A DNA stretch of 64,000 bases. It comes from Flavobacteriaceae bacterium PRS1 (GTDB taxonomy: Bacteria > Bacteroidota > Bacteroidia > Flavobacteriales > Flavobacteriaceae). Below are positions 41,948-51,107 of this stretch, piece by piece; the first letter of the stretch is position 1; each line of letters opens with the position of its first letter. Location: positions 39,647 through 103,646 of the forward strand of contig RDRZ01000006.1 in the NCBI GenBank assembly GCA_003709165.1, read 5' to 3'. The translations under genes were made by a program, and so were the position numbers. The notes below the pieces were generated by a model. The model was given only the letters and a program-made list of their open reading frames with translations. It made no database searches and was not told where the DNA came from.

Positions 41948-44900
41948 ATGATTCATTTCTTCGGAAACCAAAACAGCAAAATATTTGCTGTTCAAGCAAC
42001 AAAAGAACTATCATCACAAACTATATCGAAACTTAAATGGTTATTTGCAAACCAACCAAAAATAGAACAAGCATCACTCGATGCTTTTTTTGTTGGTCCA
42101 CGAGCTGCAATGGTTACACCTTGGAGTACCAACGCAGTTGAGATTACCCAAAATATGGGAATTTCAGATATTATTAGAATTGAAGAATTTAAAGCTGTTC
42201 CTAAAGATTTTTCTGACTTCGATCCTATGATTTCTGAAAAATATAAAGGCTTAAGTCAAGATTCATTTACTTCAAATATTCAACCCGAAGCTATTCAAAA
42301 TATTGAAGACATTTCTGCTTACAATAAACAAGAAGGCTTGGCATTAAATAATGATGAAATTGAGTATTTAGAAAAAGTTAGTGAAAAAATTGGAAGACAT
42401 TTAACAGATTCTGAAGTTTTTGGATTTTCACAAGTGAACTCTGAACATTGTCGTCATAAAATTTTCAACGGCACTTTTATAATTGATGGGGAAGAAAAAC
42501 CAACTTCACTTTTTAAACTCATCAAAGAAACCGCAAAACAAAACCATAATGATATAGTTTCAGCATATAACGATAATGTTGCTTTTATAAAAGGACCAAC
42601 TATAGAACAATTTGCTCCAAAACGTGCAGATATTCCAGATTTTTACCAAACCCAGTATTTTGATTCTGTCATTTCGTTAAAAGCCGAAACACATAACTTC
42701 CCAACAACTGTCGAGCCTTTTAATGGTGCAGCAACAGGTTCGGGTGGTGAAATTCGCGACCGTCTTGCTGGCGGAAAAGGTTCAATTCCATTAGCGGGAA
42801 CTGCTGTTTATATGACATCATATTCTCGTTTAGAAGAGAATCGCAGATGGGAAAATGCCATAATAAAACGCAAATGGCTGTACCAAACTCCAATAGATAT
42901 TCTTATTAAAGCAAGTAATGGCGCTTCAGATTTTGGTAACAAATTTGGGCAACCACTTATTTGTGGCTCTGTATTGACCTTTGAGCATGAAGAGAATTCG
43001 CAAAAATTAGGCTACGATAAAGTCATTATGCAAGCTGGAGGTATTGGGTATGCTAAAGCAAATCAAGCACTAAAAGACACACCAAAAAAAGGCGATAAAA
43101 TTGTACTTCTTGGTGGCGATAATTATCGCATTGGTATGGGAGGAGCTGCTGTTTCCAGTGCTGATACTGGAGTATTTTCATCAGGAATTGAACTCAATGC
43201 AGTACAACGTAGCAATCCAGAAATGCAAAAAAGAGCTGCTAATGCTATTCGTGGAATGGTAGAAAGTGATGAAAACTTTATCGTTTCCATTCACGATCAT
43301 GGTGCTGGTGGACATCTAAATTGTTTGTCTGAATTGGTAGAAGATACAGGTGGGAAAATCGATTTAGACAAACTCCCAATTGGCGATCCTACACTTTCAG
43401 ACAAAGAAATTATTGGCAATGAATCGCAAGAACGAATGGGATTAATTATTGCCAAAGAACACATAGAAATATTGGAACGTATTGCAGAGCGCGAGCGTTC
43501 GCCAATATATACCGTTGGTGACGTTACAGGAGACAACAGATTTACTTTTGAATCTAAAACCAAAGGAAACAAGCCAATGGATTTAGCTCTTGAAGATATG
43601 TTTGGAAGCTCTCCAAAAACCATTATGAATGATGTAACCATAAAAAGAAATTATGTTGAAATCACTTATAATTCTAATAAATTCTACGATTATCTCGATC
43701 AAGTCCTTCAGCTTGAAGCTGTAGCTTGTAAAGATTGGCTAACTAACAAAGTTGACAGATGTGTTGGCGGAAAAGTGGCTAAACAACAATGTGTTGGAGC
43801 TTTGCAATTACCTCTTAATAATGTTGGTGTCATGGCATTGGACTACAAAGGAATAGAAGGCATAGCAACGTCCATTGGTCACTCGCCAATTTCAGGATTA
43901 ATCAATCCTGTTGCAGGAAGTAGAAATAGTATTACTGAAGCCTTAACCAACATAATTTGGGCACCTTTAAAAGATGGTTTGCAAAGTGTTTCCTTATCTG
44001 CAAACTGGATGTGGCCTTGTAAAAATAAAGGTGAAGATGCACGATTATATGAAGCTGTAAAAGCCATCTCGGAATTTGCAATCGATTTAGGAATCAACGT
44101 GCCTACAGGAAAGGATTCACTTTCAATGAAACAGAAATATGCTAACGAAGAGGTTATTGCTCCCGGAACAGTTATTATTTCAGCAGTTGGAAATTGTAAC
44201 GATATTACTAAAGTTGTAGAGCCAGTTTTTAAAAAAAATACTGGATATATTTACTATATTAATATTTCACAAGACAGCTTTAAACTTGGTGGAAGTTCGT
44301 TTGCACAAATATTAAATAAAATTGGGAATGAGGCACCTGATGTTAAAGATGCTGCTTATGTAAAAGCTGTTTTTAATACCATTCAAAAGTTAATTAAAGA
44401 TAAGCAAATTGTTGCTGGACATGATGTGGCTTCAGGTGGATTGATTACTACCTTGCTTGAAATGTGTTTTGCTGAAAATAATTTGGGAGCAGAATTAGAC
44501 ATTTCAGATTTAGCTGAAAAAGATTCCTTTAAAATACTGTTTGCTGAAAATTCAGGGATTGTGTTTCAAGCAAAAGATGCTTCTGTTGAAACTGTTTTAA
44601 ATGAAGCAAGTATTGAATTTTTCAATATCGGAAAAGTAACAGAAAGTAACACGTTAAGTGTGATTAATCAAGCTGAAGTATTTACAATGACAGTCTCTCG
44701 TTTACGTGATGTTTGGTATAAGACCTCTTTTCTGCTCGACCAAAAACAAACAGCTAATGATTTGGCTAAAACGCGGTATAACAACTACAAAAATCTGCCA
44801 TTACATTATATTTTTCCGATCCATTTCACAGGAAAATTAAAAGACACTTTACAGTTGTCAAGTCTTCCCGATAGCCATCGGGAGCAGTCGAGACCAAAAG

Positions 44901-45640
44901 CAGCAATATTACGTGAAAAAGGAAGTAATAGCGAACGTGAAATGGCAAATGCTATGTATCTCGCTGGTTTTGATGTAAAAGATGTACACATGACCGATTT
45001 AATTTCAGGTCGGGAATCTCTTGAAGATATTCAGTTTATTGGGACCGTTGGTGGTTTTAGTAATAGCGATGTATTAGGTTCGGCAAAAGGTTGGGCAGGC
45101 GCATTTTTGTATAACGAAAAAGCAAATTCAGCCTTAAAGAATTTCTTTAAAAGAAAAGACACGTTATCTGTCGGAATCTGTAACGGTTGCCAGTTATGGA
45201 TGGAGTTAGACCTCATCAATCCAGAACACGATATTCATGGAAAACTAACTTATAACGATTCTGGAAAGCATGAAAGTGCATTTACTTCAGTAACAATACA
45301 AGAGAATAATTCAGTAATGCTTTCTACTTTGGCAGGAAGTACTTTAGGCGTTTGGATTTCTCATGGAGAAGGGAAATTTACTTTACCTTATTCCGAAGAT
45401 AATTATAATATTGTTGCTAAATATGCTTACGCTGAATATCCTTCAAACCCAAATGGTTCCGATTTTAATACTGCAATGCTTTGTGATAAAACAGGAAGAC
45501 ACTTGGTAGCTATGCCACATATTGAGCGTTCTACCTTCCAATGGAATTGGGCGAATTACCCAAAAAATAGAAAAGATGAAGTATCGCCTTGGTTAGAAGC
45601 CTTTGTGAATGCTCGACTTTGGGTTGAAGAAAGGCACTAA
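41948..45640 (+). CDS. purL: Phosphoribosylformylglycinamidine synthase, single-chain
   Basis: 1230 residues, slightly short of the 1295 of E. coli PurL. Domains in order: N-terminal PurS-like, linker, two AIRS-like FGAM synthase halves (SEHCRHKIFNG, AETHNFPTTVEPFNGAATGSGGEIRD, HDHGAGGHLNCLSELVEDTGG) and a C-terminal glutaminase (PKAAILREKGSNSEREMANAM, the Cys in SVGICNGCQLW, His/Glu in PHIERS). It converts FGAR to FGAM in purine synthesis. The linker before the glutaminase (SSLPDSHREQSRP) is encoded by an inserted palindromic repeat. Confidence 0.96.
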   Translation: MIHFFGNQNSKIFAVQATKELSSQTISKLKWLFANQPKIEQASLDAFFVGPRAAMVTPWSTNAVEITQNMGISDIIRIEEFKAVPKDFSDFDPMISEKYKGLSQDSFTSNIQPEAIQNIEDISAYNKQEGLALNNDEIEYLEKVSEKIGRHLTDSEVFGFSQVNSEHCRHKIFNGTFIIDGEEKPTSLFKLIKETAKQNHNDIVSAYNDNVAFIKGPTIEQFAPKRADIPDFYQTQYFDSVISLKAETHNFPTTVEPFNGAATGSGGEIRDRLAGGKGSIPLAGTAVYMTSYSRLEENRRWENAIIKRKWLYQTPIDILIKASNGASDFGNKFGQPLICGSVLTFEHEENSQKLGYDKVIMQAGGIGYAKANQALKDTPKKGDKIVLLGGDNYRIGMGGAAVSSADTGVFSSGIELNAVQRSNPEMQKRAANAIRGMVESDENFIVSIHDHGAGGHLNCLSELVEDTGGKIDLDKLPIGDPTLSDKEIIGNESQERMGLIIAKEHIEILERIAERERSPIYTVGDVTGDNRFTFESKTKGNKPMDLALEDMFGSSPKTIMNDVTIKRNYVEITYNSNKFYDYLDQVLQLEAVACKDWLTNKVDRCVGGKVAKQQCVGALQLPLNNVGVMALDYKGIEGIATSIGHSPISGLINPVAGSRNSITEALTNIIWAPLKDGLQSVSLSANWMWPCKNKGEDARLYEAVKAISEFAIDLGINVPTGKDSLSMKQKYANEEVIAPGTVIISAVGNCNDITKVVEPVFKKNTGYIYYINISQDSFKLGGSSFAQILNKIGNEAPDVKDAAYVKAVFNTIQKLIKDKQIVAGHDVASGGLITTLLEMCFAENNLGAELDISDLAEKDSFKILFAENSGIVFQAKDASVETVLNEASIEFFNIGKVTESNTLSVINQAEVFTMTVSRLRDVWYKTSFLLDQKQTANDLAKTRYNNYKNLPLHYIFPIHFTGKLKDTLQLSSLPDSHREQSRPKAAILREKGSNSEREMANAMYLAGFDVKDVHMTDLISGRESLEDIQFIGTVGGFSNSDVLGSAKGWAGAFLYNEKANSALKNFFKRKDTLSVGICNGCQLWMELDLINPEHDIHGKLTYNDSGKHESAFTSVTIQENNSVMLSTLAGSTLGVWISHGEGKFTLPYSEDNYNIVAKYAYAEYPSNPNGSDFNTAMLCDKTGRHLVAMPHIERSTFQWNWANYPKNRKDEVSPWLEAFVNARLWVEERH
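44866..44883. repeat. TCCCGATAGCCATCGGGA palindrome inside purL
   Basis: This 18-mer is identical to the copy in the B12 receptor gene (12164-12181). It is read as PDSHRE in the linker before the glutaminase domain, without breaking the frame. Confidence 0.9.
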
Positions 45641-45686
45641 TTAATTATAGTAGACTTCACATATTCTATAAGCTTTAAGACAGTGC

Positions 45687-45730
45687 AAAAAACCTCCAAG
45701 TTTTGGAAACCTTATTGGTTTTATTTTTTT
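45687..45730 (+). terminator. Possible terminator after purL
   Basis: AAAACC and GGTTTT arms with an inner CCAAG/TTTGG pairing and a long T-run after the right arm. The stem is interrupted, so the call is tentative. Confidence 0.4.
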
Positions 45731-45789
45731 TATGTTTGTAAAATCCTTGTAATTTTTTTACTTTGCAATACTAACTGTTACTGAAACTA

Positions 45790-47556
45790 ATGACCGAGAT
45801 TACAAGACTATTCGACTTTCCTTATTATCAACTCGAAAAATATAATTTAGACAAAACCTTAACAACTAAATATGATGGTGAATGGAAATCTATTTCCACA
45901 CAAGAATATATTGATAAAGCCAATGAAATAAGTAGAGCCTTATTGAAACTTGGTGTTCAAAAAAATGATAAAATAGCTGTAATTTCTACAAATAATAGAA
46001 CTGAATGGAATATTATGGATATTGGCATTCTACAAGTCGGTGCTCAAAATATTCCCATTTATCCAACTATTAGTGCCGACGATTACGAATATGTATTAAA
46101 CCATAGCGAATCTATTTATTGCTTTGTTTCAGACGAAGAAGTACTTAAAAAAGTATTGAAAATTAAAAACAAAACACAGTTAAAAGAAGTCTATTCCTTT
46201 AATCAAATAAAAGGTTGTAAGCACTATTCAGAATTATTAGAACTCGGAAAAGACGAAGGTACCCAAAAAGAAGTTGAAGCTAGAAAAGCCGATGTAAAAT
46301 CTTCCGATTTAGCAACCATAATTTATACCTCTGGCACCACCGGAATACCAAAAGGTGTGATGCTGTCTCATAATAATATTGTAAGTAATGTGGTGGCAAG
46401 TGGAAAAAGAATTCATTTATCTCACGGCTCCAGAGCTTTAAGTTTCCTTCCAGTTTGTCATATTTTTGAGCGTATGATGTTGTATTTATACCAATATAAC
46501 GGTATTGAAGTATATTTTGCAGAATCTATAGAGAAAGTGAGTATAAATTTAAATGAAGTTAAACCTCATATAATGACTGCTGTCCCGAGATTGTACGAAA
46601 AAATGTATGATAGAATTTATGCACGAGGTGAAGATTTATCAGGAATTAAGAAAAAATTATTTTATTGGGCTATAAATTTAGGACTACAATACGAACCCTA
46701 CGGAGCAAATGGTTGGTGGTATGAAAAAAAATTAGGTGTAGCACGAAAACTAATATTCTCTAAATGGCAACAAGGCTTTGGTGGCAATTTAAAACTAATG
46801 GTTTCCGGAAGTGCTCCGCTACAGGCACGTCTTACAAAAATATTTACAGCCGCTGGTTTACCAATTATGGAAGGTTATGGATTGACCGAAACTTCTCCGG
46901 TAGTTTCTATAAACGATGTGCTTAATGGTGGCTTTAAAATCGGTACCATTGGCAAAATTATAGATGAGGTTGAAGTTAAAATTGCCGAGGATGAAGAAAT
47001 TCTCGTTAAAGGTCCTAATATAATGTTAGGCTATTTTAAAGACCCCGAAAAAACAGATGAAGTAATGACTGGCGAGTATTTTCATACTGGCGATAAAGGT
47101 AAAATTGATAGCGAAGGGTTTTTAAGTATTACTGGTCGCAAAAAAGAAATGTTTAAAACTTCAGGTGGTAAATATGTAATTCCAGCACTTTTGGAAAACG
47201 AACTCAAGCAATCTCTTTTTATAGAACAAATAATGGTTGTTGGAGAAGGTGAAAAAATGCCTGCCGCTTTAATTCAACCTAATTTTGAATTTATTAAAGA
47301 ATGGATTAAAAGAAAAGGAAAAGATATAAATCTTGATAATACTTCAATAGCAAATTCTGAAACTGTTATTAAACATATTCAAAAAGAAATTGACAAATGT
47401 AATTCTCATTTTGGGAATTGGGAACAAATAAAACGCTTTGAACTCACGCCAGATGTATGGAATATTGATGACGGGCATCTTACCCCTACCATGAAAATGA
47501 AACGTGAAGTCATCAAAGAAATCTATAAAAATCTTTACAATAAAATTTATAGCTAA
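45790..47556 (+). CDS. Long-chain fatty acid-CoA ligase (AMP-binding)
   Basis: 588 residues. The adenylation motifs are IIYTSGTTGIPKGVMLSHNNIV (P-loop-like), GYGLTETSPVVS and GEYFHTGDKGKIDSEGFLSITGRKKEMFKTSGGKYV. It activates free fatty acids to acyl-CoA at the membrane face, feeding the beta-oxidation operon that begins 150 bp downstream. It appears to be transcribed separately, since the MarR operator and promoter lie in between. Confidence 0.93.
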   Translation: MTEITRLFDFPYYQLEKYNLDKTLTTKYDGEWKSISTQEYIDKANEISRALLKLGVQKNDKIAVISTNNRTEWNIMDIGILQVGAQNIPIYPTISADDYEYVLNHSESIYCFVSDEEVLKKVLKIKNKTQLKEVYSFNQIKGCKHYSELLELGKDEGTQKEVEARKADVKSSDLATIIYTSGTTGIPKGVMLSHNNIVSNVVASGKRIHLSHGSRALSFLPVCHIFERMMLYLYQYNGIEVYFAESIEKVSINLNEVKPHIMTAVPRLYEKMYDRIYARGEDLSGIKKKLFYWAINLGLQYEPYGANGWWYEKKLGVARKLIFSKWQQGFGGNLKLMVSGSAPLQARLTKIFTAAGLPIMEGYGLTETSPVVSINDVLNGGFKIGTIGKIIDEVEVKIAEDEEILVKGPNIMLGYFKDPEKTDEVMTGEYFHTGDKGKIDSEGFLSITGRKKEMFKTSGGKYVIPALLENELKQSLFIEQIMVVGEGEKMPAALIQPNFEFIKEWIKRKGKDINLDNTSIANSETVIKHIQKEIDKCNSHFGNWEQIKRFELTPDVWNIDDGHLTPTMKMKREVIKEIYKNLYNKIYS

Positions 47557-47613
47557 CAATTCTAATTAAACTCCTAAAAACTGTTTCTAAATAGTTTTTA
47601 AAGTTAAGTTTAT

Positions 47614-47645
47614 AATAATTTATTATGCACGCATAATAAATTATT
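47614..47645. promoter_or_regulatory. Perfect palindromic operator upstream of the MarR gene
   Basis: Arms AATAATTTATTATGC (47614-47628) and GCATAATAAATTATT (47631-47645) are exact reverse complements around a 2-base AC centre. The right arm abuts the TATATTTG promoter core at 47647, so a bound dimer would cover the -33 region. Length and symmetry suit a MarR-family dimer. The site lies 61 bases before the regulator it probably serves. Confidence 0.75.
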
Positions 47646-47646
47646 G

Positions 47647-47654
47647 TATATTTG
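47647..47654 (+). promoter_or_regulatory. -7 promoter core of the MarR/fad operon
   Basis: TATATTTG matches TAnnTTTG and directly follows the palindromic operator. Confidence 0.65.
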
Positions 47655-47680
47655 AACCTCAAAATATTCTAATTATAAAG

Positions 47681-47701
47681 ATTCCCGATTTCATGGGAAA
47701 T
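47681..47701. repeat. ATTCCCGATTTCATGGGAAAT hairpin at MarR start
   Basis: A degenerate member of the ATTCCCG...GGGAAT hairpin family (compare 31203-31222). It ends at the first possible ATG of the MarR gene and may influence start access. Confidence 0.55.
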
Positions 47702-47705
47702 GTAT

Positions 47706-48158
47706 ATGAAAGACAAAACAATCGATTACGTCTTAAGAACAACTTGGTTAGCCGTTACTAAAATGTACAATGAGCAAGCTCTAAAATTTGATAGCACAAT
47801 GGCTACAGGCTTTACACTATTAAATATTGACCCAGAAAATGGAACACCTTCTACTTCTCTTGGCCCAAAAATGGGAATGGAAGCCACAAGTTTATCTCGT
47901 ACTTTAAAATCGATGGAAGAAAAAGGGCTTATAGAAAGACGTCCAAATCCCGAAGATGGCAGAGGAGTTCTTATTTACTTAACTCAATTTGGCAAAGAAA
48001 AAAGAGAATACTCAAGAGATAGAGTACTTATGTTTAATGAAGCAATTAAAAACAATATTTCCGAAGAAAAATTAAATCATTTCTATGAAGTTGCTGAATT
48101 AATCAATGAAATGATATCTAACAAAATTATATATAAACCAGAAACCATTTTAAAATAA
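47706..48158 (+). CDS. MarR family transcriptional regulator
   Basis: About 150 residues from MKDKTIDYVLRTTWLAV; an ATG at 47700 would add two residues. The winged-helix core is GMEATSLSRTLKSMEEKGLIERRPNPEDGRGVLIYLTQFGKE, with the wing residues DGR. MarR dimers bind palindromes and respond to small ligands, here possibly acyl-CoA or fatty acids. The perfect palindrome in its promoter suggests autoregulation and control of the downstream fadN, fadA, fadE genes. Confidence 0.92.
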   Translation: MKDKTIDYVLRTTWLAVTKMYNEQALKFDSTMATGFTLLNIDPENGTPSTSLGPKMGMEATSLSRTLKSMEEKGLIERRPNPEDGRGVLIYLTQFGKEKREYSRDRVLMFNEAIKNNISEEKLNHFYEVAELINEMISNKIIYKPETILK

Positions 48159-48172
48159 TTAATAATAATACA

Positions 48173-48195
48173 GATTTCCAACTTTCGTGGAAAAT
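48173..48195. repeat. GATTTCCAACTTTCGTGGAA hairpin upstream of fadN
   Basis: TTTCCA/TGGAAA stem, related to the hairpins at 31203 and 47681. It lies six bases before the ATG of fadN, where the ribosome-binding site would be. Confidence 0.5.
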
Positions 48196-48200
48196 AAAAT

Positions 48201-50609
48201 ATGACTAAACGTAGAATAAATAAAATCGCAGTTATTGGTTCCGGAATTATGGGAAGTGGTATTGCATGTCATTTTGCCAATATTGGTGTAGATGTGCTAT
48301 TACTGGACATTGTGCCAAGAGACCTTAACGACAAAGAAAAAGCACAAGGCTTAACACTTAAAGATAAAGTAGTAAGAAATCGTTTGGTAAACGATTCGTT
48401 AAAAGCTTCATTAAAATCGAAGCCCTCTCCTATTTACCATCAAAAATTTGCAAGCAGAATCACAACTGGAAATATTGAAGATGATATTGCAAAAATTGCA
48501 GATGTAGATTGGATTATTGAAGTGGTTATAGAACGTTTAGATATTAAAAAACAGGTTTTTGAAACTATAGAAAAACACCGCAATCCAGAAACACTCATAA
48601 CTACAAATACATCGGGAATTCCTATTAAATTCATGAGCGAAGGACGTAGTGATGATTTTCAAAAGCATTTTTGTGGAACACATTTTTTTAATCCTGCACG
48701 TTATTTAAAATTGTTCGAAATTATTCCTGGACCAAAAACTGATGCTTCTGTTTTAGAGTTTTTAAATGGTTATGGCGAACAATTTTTAGGAAAAACATCG
48801 GTAGTTGCAAAAGATACTCCTGCTTTTATAGGAAACCGAATAGGCACCTTTAGTATCATGAGTTTATTTCAGATGGTTGAGGAATTAGACCTTAGCGTTA
48901 CCGAAATCGATAAACTTACAGGACCTGTTATTGGAAGACCAAAATCGGCAACTTTTCGCACTGTTGACGTTGTAGGATTAGACACCATGGTGCATGTAAC
49001 CAACGGGATTTATGAAAACTGCCCTGAAGATGAAGTGAGAGAGATTTTTAAAACCCCAGATTTTATCAATAAAATGATGGAAAACAAATGGTTTGGAAGT
49101 AAAACCAAACAAGGGTTTTATAAAAAAACTGTTTCTGCTGAAGGCAAAAAAGAAATATTAGTCTTAAATCTTAAAACTTTTGAATACGAGACTTCTAAAA
49201 AAGCGAGGTTTGCAACCTTAGAGCTCACCAAAACAATAGATAAAGTAATTGATAGGTGGCCAGTTTTAATTACTGGAAAAGACAAAGCTGGAGAATTCTA
49301 CCGAAAAAATTTAGCAGCTCTATTTGCTTATGTAACGAATAGAATTCCAGAAATTACCGACGATTTTTTCAAAATTGATGATGCTATGAAAGCGGGTTAC
49401 GGTTGGGAACATGGACCGTTTCAAATTTGGGATGCCATTGGGGTAGAAAAAGGAATTGAAATGATGAAAGCCGAAGGGCATAGACCAGCAGCTTGGGTAA
49501 ACGATATGTTAGCTTCTGGAAGTTCTTCATTTTATACTATAAAAAATAGAGCTACTTATGCTTATGATATTCCGAAGAAATCACAAGAAAAAATTCCAGG
49601 ACAAGACGCTTTTATCATATTAAATAATATTAGAAAGTCTAATGAAGTTTGGAAAAATTCTGGTGTTGTAATTGAAGATTTAGGAGATGGAATTCTAAAT
49701 GTAGAATTTCAATCTAAAATGAACACGATTGGTGGCGATGTTCTCGCTGGATTAAACAAAGCATTCGATCTCGCCGAAAAAGATTTTCAAGGATTGGTTG
49801 TTGGTAATCAAGCAGCAAATTTCTCGGTTGGAGCAAACATTGCGATGATTTTTATGATGGCAGTAGAGCAAGAATACGACGAGCTAAATATGGGCATTAA
49901 AATGTTTCAAGACACGATGATGCGTATGCGATATTCTTCTATTCCTACAGTTGCGGCACCTCACGGAATGGCACTTGGTGGTGGTTGCGAATTATCAATG
50001 CACGCAGATAAAATTGTAGCAGCAGCTGAAACATATATTGGTTTGGTAGAATTTGGAGTTGGGGTAATTCCTGGTGGCGGTGGCTCAAAAGAAATGGCAT
50101 TAAGAGCATCAGATACTTTCAAGAAAAACGATGTGGAATTGAATGTACTTCAAGACTATTTTTTAACTATTGCAACAGCAAAAGTGTCCACTTCAGCTTA
50201 TGAAGCCTTCGATTTAGGAATCCTTCAAAAAGGAAAAGATATAGTTATTGTTAATAAAGACCGACAAATTGCTACAGCAAAAGCGTATGCCAAACTCATG
50301 GCAGAACAAGGCTATACAAAACCTGTGCATAGAACAGACATTAAAGTACTTGGCAAACAAGCCCTTGGAATGTTTTTAGTAGGAACTGATGCCATGGAAG
50401 CAAGTAGATATATAAGTGAACACGACCATAAAATTGCTAACAAACTAGCTCATGTAATGGCTGGTGGTGATTTATCTGAACCAACTTTAGTGAGCGAACA
50501 ATATTTATTAGACCTTGAACGTGAAGCTTTCTTAAGTTTAGCTACAGAGCGTAAAACTTTAGAACGCATTGAGCATATGTTAAAAACTGGGAAACCGTTA
50601 CGTAATTAA
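48201..50609 (+). CDS. fadN: 3-hydroxyacyl-CoA dehydrogenase / enoyl-CoA hydratase fusion, FadN type
   Basis: 802 residues. Domain order is dehydrogenase first (NAD fold IAVIGSGIMGSGIACHFANIGVDVLLLDIVP, then CGTHFFNPARYLKLFEIIPG), hydratase last (AAPHGMALGGGCELSMHADKIVAAAETYIGLVEFGVGVIPGGGG). This is the FadN order of Bacillus, reverse of E. coli FadB. It catalyses the second and third steps of beta-oxidation. Gene order MarR, fadN, fadA, fadE resembles the Bacillus fadNAE operon, here interrupted by a four-helix-bundle gene. Its stop codon overlaps an inverted repeat. Confidence 0.93.
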   Translation: MTKRRINKIAVIGSGIMGSGIACHFANIGVDVLLLDIVPRDLNDKEKAQGLTLKDKVVRNRLVNDSLKASLKSKPSPIYHQKFASRITTGNIEDDIAKIADVDWIIEVVIERLDIKKQVFETIEKHRNPETLITTNTSGIPIKFMSEGRSDDFQKHFCGTHFFNPARYLKLFEIIPGPKTDASVLEFLNGYGEQFLGKTSVVAKDTPAFIGNRIGTFSIMSLFQMVEELDLSVTEIDKLTGPVIGRPKSATFRTVDVVGLDTMVHVTNGIYENCPEDEVREIFKTPDFINKMMENKWFGSKTKQGFYKKTVSAEGKKEILVLNLKTFEYETSKKARFATLELTKTIDKVIDRWPVLITGKDKAGEFYRKNLAALFAYVTNRIPEITDDFFKIDDAMKAGYGWEHGPFQIWDAIGVEKGIEMMKAEGHRPAAWVNDMLASGSSSFYTIKNRATYAYDIPKKSQEKIPGQDAFIILNNIRKSNEVWKNSGVVIEDLGDGILNVEFQSKMNTIGGDVLAGLNKAFDLAEKDFQGLVVGNQAANFSVGANIAMIFMMAVEQEYDELNMGIKMFQDTMMRMRYSSIPTVAAPHGMALGGGCELSMHADKIVAAAETYIGLVEFGVGVIPGGGGSKEMALRASDTFKKNDVELNVLQDYFLTIATAKVSTSAYEAFDLGILQKGKDIVIVNKDRQIATAKAYAKLMAEQGYTKPVHRTDIKVLGKQALGMFLVGTDAMEASRYISEHDHKIANKLAHVMAGGDLSEPTLVSEQYLLDLEREAFLSLATERKTLERIEHMLKTGKPLRN

Positions 50610-50635
50610 GACGTAAGACTGAAAATGACTTATGA
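50607..50635 (+). repeat. Left flanking repeats of the four-helix-bundle cassette
   Basis: TAAGACGTAAGA (50607-50618) and TGACTTATGA (50626-50635). Each is the exact reverse complement of an element on the right side of the cassette (51067-51078 and 51082-51091). The first overlaps the fadN stop codon. Confidence 0.7.
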
Positions 50636-50699
50636 CATAAGACAAGGACGTAGAACTAAAAACTAATTACTTAAAATAAGTATATTAAAATAAATAAAA

Positions 50700-51065
50700 A
50701 TGGCAGCAAGACATAACTTTAGAAAATTAACTATTTGGAAAGAAGGCATCGAAATCGTAAAACAGACTTATAAAACGACTAAAACATTTCCAAAATCTGA
50801 AATATATTCACTGACAAATCAAATGCAACGCTGTTCAGTTTCTATTCCTTCAAATATTGCAGAAGGAACAAGCAAAGGAACTGACAAACACTTTTTACAG
50901 TATTTAGAGACTGCATTAGGTTCAGCTTTTGAGTGGAAAACCCAACTAATAATTTCTTTTGAAATAGAATATATTTCAGAAAAAACTTTCAAACATTTAG
51001 AAACTAAAATTCAAATTATACAAGGAATGATAACACGTTTTATGGAAAAATTAAGCAAGTCTTAA
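50700..51065 (+). CDS. Four-helix-bundle protein (23S rRNA intervening-sequence type)
   Basis: 121 residues with FRKLTIWKEGIEIVKQTYKTTKTFPKSEIYSLTNQMQRCSVSIPSNIAEGTSKG, the hallmark of the four-helix-bundle/IVS protein family (TIGR02436-like). The protein forms pentameric bundles and is related to the Avd accessory factor of diversity-generating retroelements. Function is unknown. It is inserted between fadN and fadA with inverted repeats on both sides, which suggests a mobile cassette rather than a beta-oxidation gene. No reverse transcriptase or template repeat is seen. Confidence 0.88.
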   Translation: MAARHNFRKLTIWKEGIEIVKQTYKTTKTFPKSEIYSLTNQMQRCSVSIPSNIAEGTSKGTDKHFLQYLETALGSAFEWKTQLIISFEIEYISEKTFKHLETKIQIIQGMITRFMEKLSKS

Positions 51066-51066
51066 A

Positions 51067-51091
51067 TCTTACGTCTTATCATCATAAGTCA
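51067..51091 (+). repeat. Right flanking repeats of the four-helix-bundle cassette
   Basis: TCTTACGTCTTA (51067-51078) and TCATAAGTCA (51082-51091) are perfect complements of the left elements, although their order is not mirrored. They start two bases after the stop of the four-helix-bundle gene. Confidence 0.7.
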
Positions 51092-51107
51092 AATATTCAA
51101 AACAGTT

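Noticed and set aside
50700..51065. Diversity-generating retroelement accessory gene (avd)
   Set aside because: The protein is of the related four-helix-bundle family, but no reverse transcriptase, template repeat or variable protein is near.
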